Shown here: positions 6,551 to 10,155 of the stretch, piece after piece | Position numbering within the stretch: the stretch's first letter is position 1 | How the letters are laid out: each line of letters starts with the position of its first letter | DNA from: Desulfobacteraceae bacterium | GTDB lineage: Bacteria > Desulfobacterota > Desulfobacteria > Desulfobacterales > UBA11574 | NCBI GenBank assembly: GCA_013203195.1 | Contig: JABMQM010000301.1 | Span: forward strand, 1 to 10,155 | Length of the DNA stretch: 10,155 nt | Reading direction: 5' to 3' | The notes under the pieces: generated by a model | What the model was told of the DNA's origin: nothing | Databases searched by the model: none | The model's input: only the letters and a program-made list of their open reading frames with translations | Translations under genes and position numbers: made by a program

Positions 6551-6579
6551 ATGATACGGTTAATCAAGCGCAAGATCAA
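6551..6579 (-). promoter_or_regulatory. Candidate sigma70 promoter of the minus-strand block
   Basis: Minus strand: -35 TTGATC (6574-6579), 17-base spacer, -10 TATCAT (6551-6556). Transcription would start near 6544, giving a leader of about 35 bases before the GTG at 6509. The -10 matches consensus at five of six positions and the -35 at four of six. It would drive the nucleotidyltransferase fusion, the site-2 protease and probably trpS. Confidence 0.5.
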
Positions 6580-6736
6580 GCAAACTTAACCCCTTAATGA
6601 ATTATGGCAAATTAGCGCTATAGCGATTTTCAAAATAACCTTTCGTTTCAGCCGTCGGATAATATTAAAGGAAATTGATCAATCGGAACATATTTATAAA
6701 AACGCTATAAGATCTATTCGTCCACTGAATTAGAGA

Positions 6737-6749
6737 GCGGCGAAGCCGC
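6737..6749. other. Small GC-rich hairpin in the divergent region
   Basis: GCGGC (6737-6741) and GCCGC (6745-6749) pair perfectly around GAA. On both strands it is followed by A/T-rich sequence but not by a run of T, so it is not a good intrinsic terminator. It stands out as the only GC-rich spot in an AT-rich region. Confidence 0.45.
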
Positions 6750-6796
6750 GTTATATAAAACCGCGCATCGATTTTATTTGTAAAGCCGTTGTTGTT

Positions 6797-6825
6797 TTGG
6801 TAAGAATATGATACTGAATTATAAT
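6797..6825 (+). promoter_or_regulatory. Sigma70 promoter of the radical SAM gene
   Basis: -35 TTGGTA (6797-6802), 17-base spacer, perfect -10 TATAAT (6820-6825). Transcription would begin near 6832, leaving a leader of only about 17 bases before the ATG at 6849. That is enough for a ribosome site, although the one present (CGGTAA) is poor. Confidence 0.55.
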
Positions 6826-6848
6826 AATATTTTGACATCACACGGTAA

Positions 6849-7796
6849 ATGACAAAAAAACAAGATTCAAGTTACAGATACATTTTCGGTCCTGTTCCAT
6901 CCAGGCGGTTGGGTATGTCCCTGGGTGTTGATATTGTGCCTCACAAAACATGCACTCTCGATTGTGTCTACTGCGAAAGTGGCCAAACCACCCGCCTAAC
7001 AGTGAAGCGCAAAGCATATGTACCGCTGAAAAGGGTCAAAGCAGAAATTACAGCCTTTTTAGCGAGTGGGCCGCAACTTGATTTTGTAACATTTTCAGGT
7101 GCGGGTGAGCCGACACTCCACAGCGGCTTTGGAGAGCTTGTTGGTTTTATAAAAACTGCTTTTCCGCAGTATAAGTTAGCCTTGCTGACCAATGGCTCTC
7201 TTTTTTATAGATCCGATGTCAGAGATGAAACTCTTGATTTGGATCTTGTAAAAGTATCACTGGATGCTGCATGTGAAAATAATTTCAGACGGATAAACAG
7301 GCCGCATCGGGAATTGGGACTTTCTCATATTATTGAAGGCTTGATCGCTTTTAGAAATAAATTCACAAAACAGTTCTGGATTGAAGTTTTTTTGGTCCCC
7401 GGTTATAATGACGGCGAAAGCGAGCTAAAGGAAATAAAAAAAGTCTTAAATATCCTGGCGCCGGACAGAGTTCAACTAAACACTCTTGACAGGCCCGGTA
7501 CCGAACCCTGGGTAAAGCCTGCCGGCAAAAAGACATTGACGGACATAGCCGCTTATTTATATAATGCCGAGATTGTTAAGCATTTAAAATCAGACCAAAA
7601 CAATTGCGATTTTGGCGACGATTTTTACCAGCGCCTTTTGTCAACCATAAAACGGCGGCCATGTACAGCCACTGATGCTTCACGGCTTTTGGGTGCCGAT
7701 GTTAAAGAGGTTCGCAGGTACCTTTACGCCTTGATAGAGAAAGGGGCGATTACCAAAAAGAAGATGCCCAGGGGAACCTTTTATATGATTATATAA
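6849..7796 (+). CDS. Radical SAM protein with C-terminal winged-helix-like segment
   Basis: A 315-residue protein of the uncharacterised Fe-S oxidoreductase group I would place with COG0731, relatives of the TYW1 radical SAM core. The opening FGPVPSRRLGMSLGVDIVP (about 13-31) is distinctive of the group. C35, C39 and C42 form the CxxxCxxC that binds the [4Fe-4S] cluster and S-adenosylmethionine. GAGEPT (84-89) is the GGE-like SAM-binding motif. The barrel continues through VKVSLDA (134-140) and VFLVPGYND (180-188). Residues about 258-315, ending in a basic ITKKKMPRGTFYMII, look like a small winged helix. The substrate is unknown. It has its own promoter and weak ribosome site. It is followed after 111 bp by pilC without a terminator, but no functional link is evident. 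Confidence 0.88.
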   Translation: MTKKQDSSYRYIFGPVPSRRLGMSLGVDIVPHKTCTLDCVYCESGQTTRLTVKRKAYVPLKRVKAEITAFLASGPQLDFVTFSGAGEPTLHSGFGELVGFIKTAFPQYKLALLTNGSLFYRSDVRDETLDLDLVKVSLDAACENNFRRINRPHRELGLSHIIEGLIAFRNKFTKQFWIEVFLVPGYNDGESELKEIKKVLNILAPDRVQLNTLDRPGTEPWVKPAGKKTLTDIAAYLYNAEIVKHLKSDQNNCDFGDDFYQRLLSTIKRRPCTATDASRLLGADVKEVRRYLYALIEKGAITKKKMPRGTFYMII

Positions 7797-7900
7797 AACG
7801 AAATTGACTTATATATGTTCCATGAGTAATGCTTTTCAGGATTACGGTTAACCTTATGAATACTGGTTTCATATGAGTTCCATCAGGTCTCCATTTGAGA

Positions 7901-7906
7901 GGGAGG
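7901..7906 (+). promoter_or_regulatory. Strong ribosome binding site of pilC
   Basis: GGGAGG ends seven bases before the ATG at 7914. A TTG at 7908 in the same frame would start two codons earlier but lies only one base from this site, so ATG 7914 is the true start. Confidence 0.8.
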
Positions 7907-7913
7907 ATTGATC

Positions 7914-9122
7914 ATGCCAGTTTTTGTGTGGAAGGGAAAAGACAGAAACAATAAAACCAGAAAGGGAGAAATTGAGGCTCCGACCGAAAATGCCGTACGC
8001 GCCGAATTGATAAGAATTAAGATTGCCAATTTTAAAATCAAGCCAAAACCGAAAGATCTTTTTGCAAATGTCGCATTTATGCAGCCCAAAGTGGGACAGG
8101 CTGATATAATTCTTTTTTGCAGACAATTTTCCACTATGATCGACGCGGGACTACCTATTATTCAATGTCTCGAAATTCTTCATTCTCAGCAAGAGAACGC
8201 CACTTTTAAAAAGATGTTGAAAACGATAAAAGCGGATGTTGAGGGCGGCCAAACCTTTGCAGAAGCACTGGGCAAATATCCCAAACAGTTTGATGATCTT
8301 TTCGTCAATATGATTCAAGCCGGTGAAGCCGGCGGTATTCTTGACACGATTCTGCGACGACTTTCCGCATATATGGAAAAAGCGGCCAAACTAAAAGGCC
8401 AGATTAAAGGTGCCTTGACATATCCCATTGTAACCTTGGTTATTGCCTTTGTTGTGGTTGCCGTCATCATGGTTTTCGTTATTCCTGTCTTTGAAGAGAT
8501 GTTTGCCGGTATGGGGTCGGCACTACCGACGCCCACCCAGATCGTCGTCAATATGAGCCGCTTTACTAAAGGTAATATACACTTTATTATCGGTGGTATC
8601 GTTGCGTTTGGATTTATTCTCAAGAAGTTTTATGCTACCGAAAAGGGTCGCATGATTTGTGATGACGTCGCTCTGAAGCTGCCGGTATTCGGGTCTTTAA
8701 TCCGCAAAGCTGCTGTTTCCAAGTTTACACGCACCACGGGAACAATGCTTTCCAGCGGAGTTTCGATATTAGATTCGCTGGAAATTGTTGCTAAAACAGC
8801 CGGTAACAAAACCATTGAAAAGGCTGTATACGAGACCCGTGCTGCCATTGCCGAAGGTCGTACAATGTCCGACCCTCTTGCTGAAAGCGGGGTTTTTCCG
8901 TCAATGGTTTGCCAGATGATTGCGGTCGGTGAATCCACCGGTGCTCTCGATGCAATGTTGGGAAAAATCGCCGACTTTTATGATGAAGAAGTCGACCAGG
9001 CTGTGGAAAACATGACCGCATTAATAGAACCGTTTATGCTGGTGTTTCTGGGTGTGGTCATCGGCGGACTGGTCGTTTCAATGTATCTGCCCATATTCAA
9101 AATGGCAGCTGCGATAGGTTAA
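7914..9122 (+). CDS. pilC: Type IV pilus inner-membrane platform protein
   Basis: PilC is the GspF-family platform that links the PilB/PilT ATPases in the cytoplasm to pilin assembly and disassembly in the inner membrane. The 402 residues show a cytoplasmic N-terminus (VFVWKGKD opening), then two T2SSF domains at about 68-191 and 270-392, each with its conserved motif (GEAGG at 137-141, GESTG at 339-343). Membrane segments lie near 168-192, 222-238 and 370-393. The length is normal and nothing is broken. The next gene is a membrane histidine kinase, matching the pilC-pilS order of Geobacter, but pilB and pilT are not immediately upstream and a radical SAM gene is there instead. A pilC-specific promoter in the 111-bp gap was not convincing. 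Confidence 0.95.
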   Translation: MPVFVWKGKDRNNKTRKGEIEAPTENAVRAELIRIKIANFKIKPKPKDLFANVAFMQPKVGQADIILFCRQFSTMIDAGLPIIQCLEILHSQQENATFKKMLKTIKADVEGGQTFAEALGKYPKQFDDLFVNMIQAGEAGGILDTILRRLSAYMEKAAKLKGQIKGALTYPIVTLVIAFVVVAVIMVFVIPVFEEMFAGMGSALPTPTQIVVNMSRFTKGNIHFIIGGIVAFGFILKKFYATEKGRMICDDVALKLPVFGSLIRKAAVSKFTRTTGTMLSSGVSILDSLEIVAKTAGNKTIEKAVYETRAAIAEGRTMSDPLAESGVFPSMVCQMIAVGESTGALDAMLGKIADFYDEEVDQAVENMTALIEPFMLVFLGVVIGGLVVSMYLPIFKMAAAIG

Positions 9123-9185
9123 TCGATTCATCAAAACTCTAGATTCGAAACTCGGATTTTAAGTTTTTATAATCAACCCTTTAAA

Positions 9186-9206
9186 GCCATGCCCTCTGGG
9201 CGTGGC
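9186..9206 (+). terminator. Terminator- or attenuator-like hairpin between pilC and the histidine kinase gene
   Basis: GCCATGCCC (9186-9194) pairs with GGGCGTGGC (9198-9206) around a TCT loop, nine pairs with one G-T wobble. AAA before it and TCCTTTGTT after it extend the stem weakly and give a poor T tract. It could end pilC transcription or reduce read-through. It ends 13 bases before the kinase ATG, so it could also hide that gene's ribosome site. Confidence 0.6.
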
Positions 9207-9219
9207 TCCTTTGTTATCT

Positions 9220-10155
9220 ATGCCAAACTCCCTTTTTACGTCCGAAAGTGAATATTATCATAGGCTAAAATGGCTTATGTTCTTTCGGCTCCTTTTTACT
9301 TCCCTGCTGCTTGGCTCCACGATTATACTGCAGCTTTCAGAGAGTCCTTCGCCGCTGGCCAAGCCGCTTTTGGTCTTATACGGCCTTATCGCCGCTATAT
9401 TTCTGCTTTCATTTATTTATGCCGTCATTCTGCCCCGATTAAAACGCGCACTTATCTTTATATACATTCAAATCGCCGCTGACACATTTATAGTAACGTT
9501 GATCATTTTCGTAACCGGCAGTTTTTCAAGCATTTTTTCATTTCTTTACCTTGTCGTGATTATCTATTCGAGCATGCTCCTTTTCAGAAAAGGCATCATA
9601 ATAATGGCTGCGCTGTGCAGTATCCAGTATGGGATCATGGTTGACCTTGAATACTATGGTTTTATTAATCCGTTCGTTATGGAGGGGAACTTTACAGCCG
9701 TTAACTATCCCGGAGGGCATGTTGTTTTTAAAATTTTGGTAATTATGGTGGCTTGCTTTGCCGTGGCGCTTTTAAGCAGCCTTTTGTCTGAGCAGATCAG
9801 AAAGACAAAAGATGAGCTGCTGGCCTTGGAAGAACGTGTCAAACGAGTTGAGAAGTTGGCTTATATGGGTGAAATGGCAGCGGGTATGGCCCATGAAATC
9901 AAGAATCCGCTGGCTGCACTGGCGGGCTCAATCCAGATTTTAAGGCAAGGGATTCGCTATCAGCCTGAGCATGATAAATTGATGCAGATTGTTCTGCGTG
10001 AGACGGACCGGTTAAGTACCCTGGTTAATAATTTTCTTTTGTTTGCCAAACCTCCGGCCGCCAAAGTCGAAAAAGTAAAGCTCGACAGCGCCGTGGCAGA
10101 AACAGTCAAGCTTTTTGAAAAAGACGCCAGTTGTTTTGGAAGGATTTCGATTAAA
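9220..10155 (+). CDS. pilS: Membrane sensor histidine kinase, probably PilS (3' end beyond window)
   Basis: The frame from ATG 9220 is open to the window edge (312 residues) and is cut off there. The N-terminal part is membrane-embedded, with hydrophobic segments near 18-38, 48-71, 78-99, 104-121, 125-140 and 168-189, the multi-span sensor layout of PilS. A charged linker (190-215) follows, then the HisKA domain with YMGEMAAGMAHEIKNPLAAL (215-234) and phosphorylated H225. The second dimer helix (about 251-276) ends in LFAKPP. The ATPase domain lies outside the window. PilS would phosphorylate PilR to activate sigma54-dependent pilin transcription. Its place after pilC supports the name. No Shine-Dalgarno precedes ATG 9220, and a hairpin lies just upstream. 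A GTG at 9202 would be inside that hairpin. Confidence 0.87.
   Translation, partial: MPNSLFTSESEYYHRLKWLMFFRLLFTSLLLGSTIILQLSESPSPLAKPLLVLYGLIAAIFLLSFIYAVILPRLKRALIFIYIQIAADTFIVTLIIFVTGSFSSIFSFLYLVVIIYSSMLLFRKGIIIMAALCSIQYGIMVDLEYYGFINPFVMEGNFTAVNYPGGHVVFKILVIMVACFAVALLSSLLSEQIRKTKDELLALEERVKRVEKLAYMGEMAAGMAHEIKNPLAALAGSIQILRQGIRYQPEHDKLMQIVLRETDRLSTLVNNFLLFAKPPAAKVEKVKLDSAVAETVKLFEKDASCFGRISIK

Larger units (their letters stand above)
6510..6848. other. Divergent intergenic region with two promoters, palindromes and a hairpin
   Basis: This 339-bp AT-rich region separates the leftward and rightward genes. Besides the two promoters listed separately, it contains a 10-bp perfect palindrome CGCTATAGCG (6616-6625), whose half CGCTATA recurs at 6703-6709. 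A second 10-bp palindrome, ATTGATCAAT, lies at 6674-6683, and a GCGGC-GAA-GCCGC hairpin at 6737-6749. I find no gene in it. The palindromes may be operators, but nothing in the window identifies a regulator. Confidence 0.6.

Noticed and set aside
7804..7832. TTGACT at 7804 as a pilC promoter
   Set aside because: The sequence 16-18 bases downstream (around 7826-7833) does not resemble a -10 box.
7908..7910. TTG start for pilC
   Set aside because: It lies one base from GGGAGG. The ATG at 7914 has proper seven-base spacing and starts the usual PilC N-terminus.
9270..9482. 70-codon plus-strand frame after pilC
   Set aside because: It overlaps the histidine kinase gene in another frame. The kinase frame is far longer and contains membrane segments and the HEIKNP box.
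9618..9630. CAGTATCCAGTAT as another copy of the intergenic repeat family
   Set aside because: It lies inside the kinase coding frame, has no inverted partner nearby and encodes ordinary residues, so chance is the simpler explanation.

Overview
The window looks like chromosome of a Desulfobacterota (deltaproteobacterial) organism, probably a sulfate-reducer-like lineage. This is inferred from three things: a fused DHH-CBS-CBS-nucleotidyltransferase protein of the type known from Aquifex and Deltaproteobacteria, a pilC-pilS order as in the Geobacter pil cluster, and moderate base composition with AT-rich, repeat-bearing intergenic gaps. No phage, transposase, CRISPR array or toxin-antitoxin locus is visible. 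I do not see an obviously new system.

The left two thirds (1-6509) is one long housekeeping block on the minus strand. In transcription order it holds: an 889-residue DHH/CBS/tRNA nucleotidyltransferase fusion (GTG start, with a promoter candidate at 6551-6579); an M50-type site-2 protease overlapping it by 11 bp; tryptophanyl-tRNA synthetase with a four-cysteine signature resembling the [4Fe-4S] site of Thermotoga TrpRS; scpA and scpB, the partners of the SMC condensin; a HU/IHF-family protein with its own strong promoter; and the 5' part of a tRNA, probably tRNA-Val, beginning one base after the HU stop codon. The block mixes tRNA maturation and charging with chromosome organisation. The gaps flanking scpA carry related inverted repeats built from GATACTGG-like units, and the gap before trpS carries a different small repeat.

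The intergenic stretch 6510-6848 separates the minus-strand block from plus-strand genes. It holds a promoter in each direction, two 10-bp palindromes and one GC-rich hairpin.

The right third runs on the plus strand. It holds a radical SAM protein with a C-terminal winged-helix-like segment, then pilC (type IV pilus inner-membrane platform, with a strong GGGAGG ribosome site), then a terminator-like hairpin, then the N-terminal 312 residues of a membrane histidine kinase that is most likely PilS. The kinase runs off the right edge. PilC belongs to pilus assembly, and PilS would control pilin transcription together with a PilR regulator expected beyond the window.
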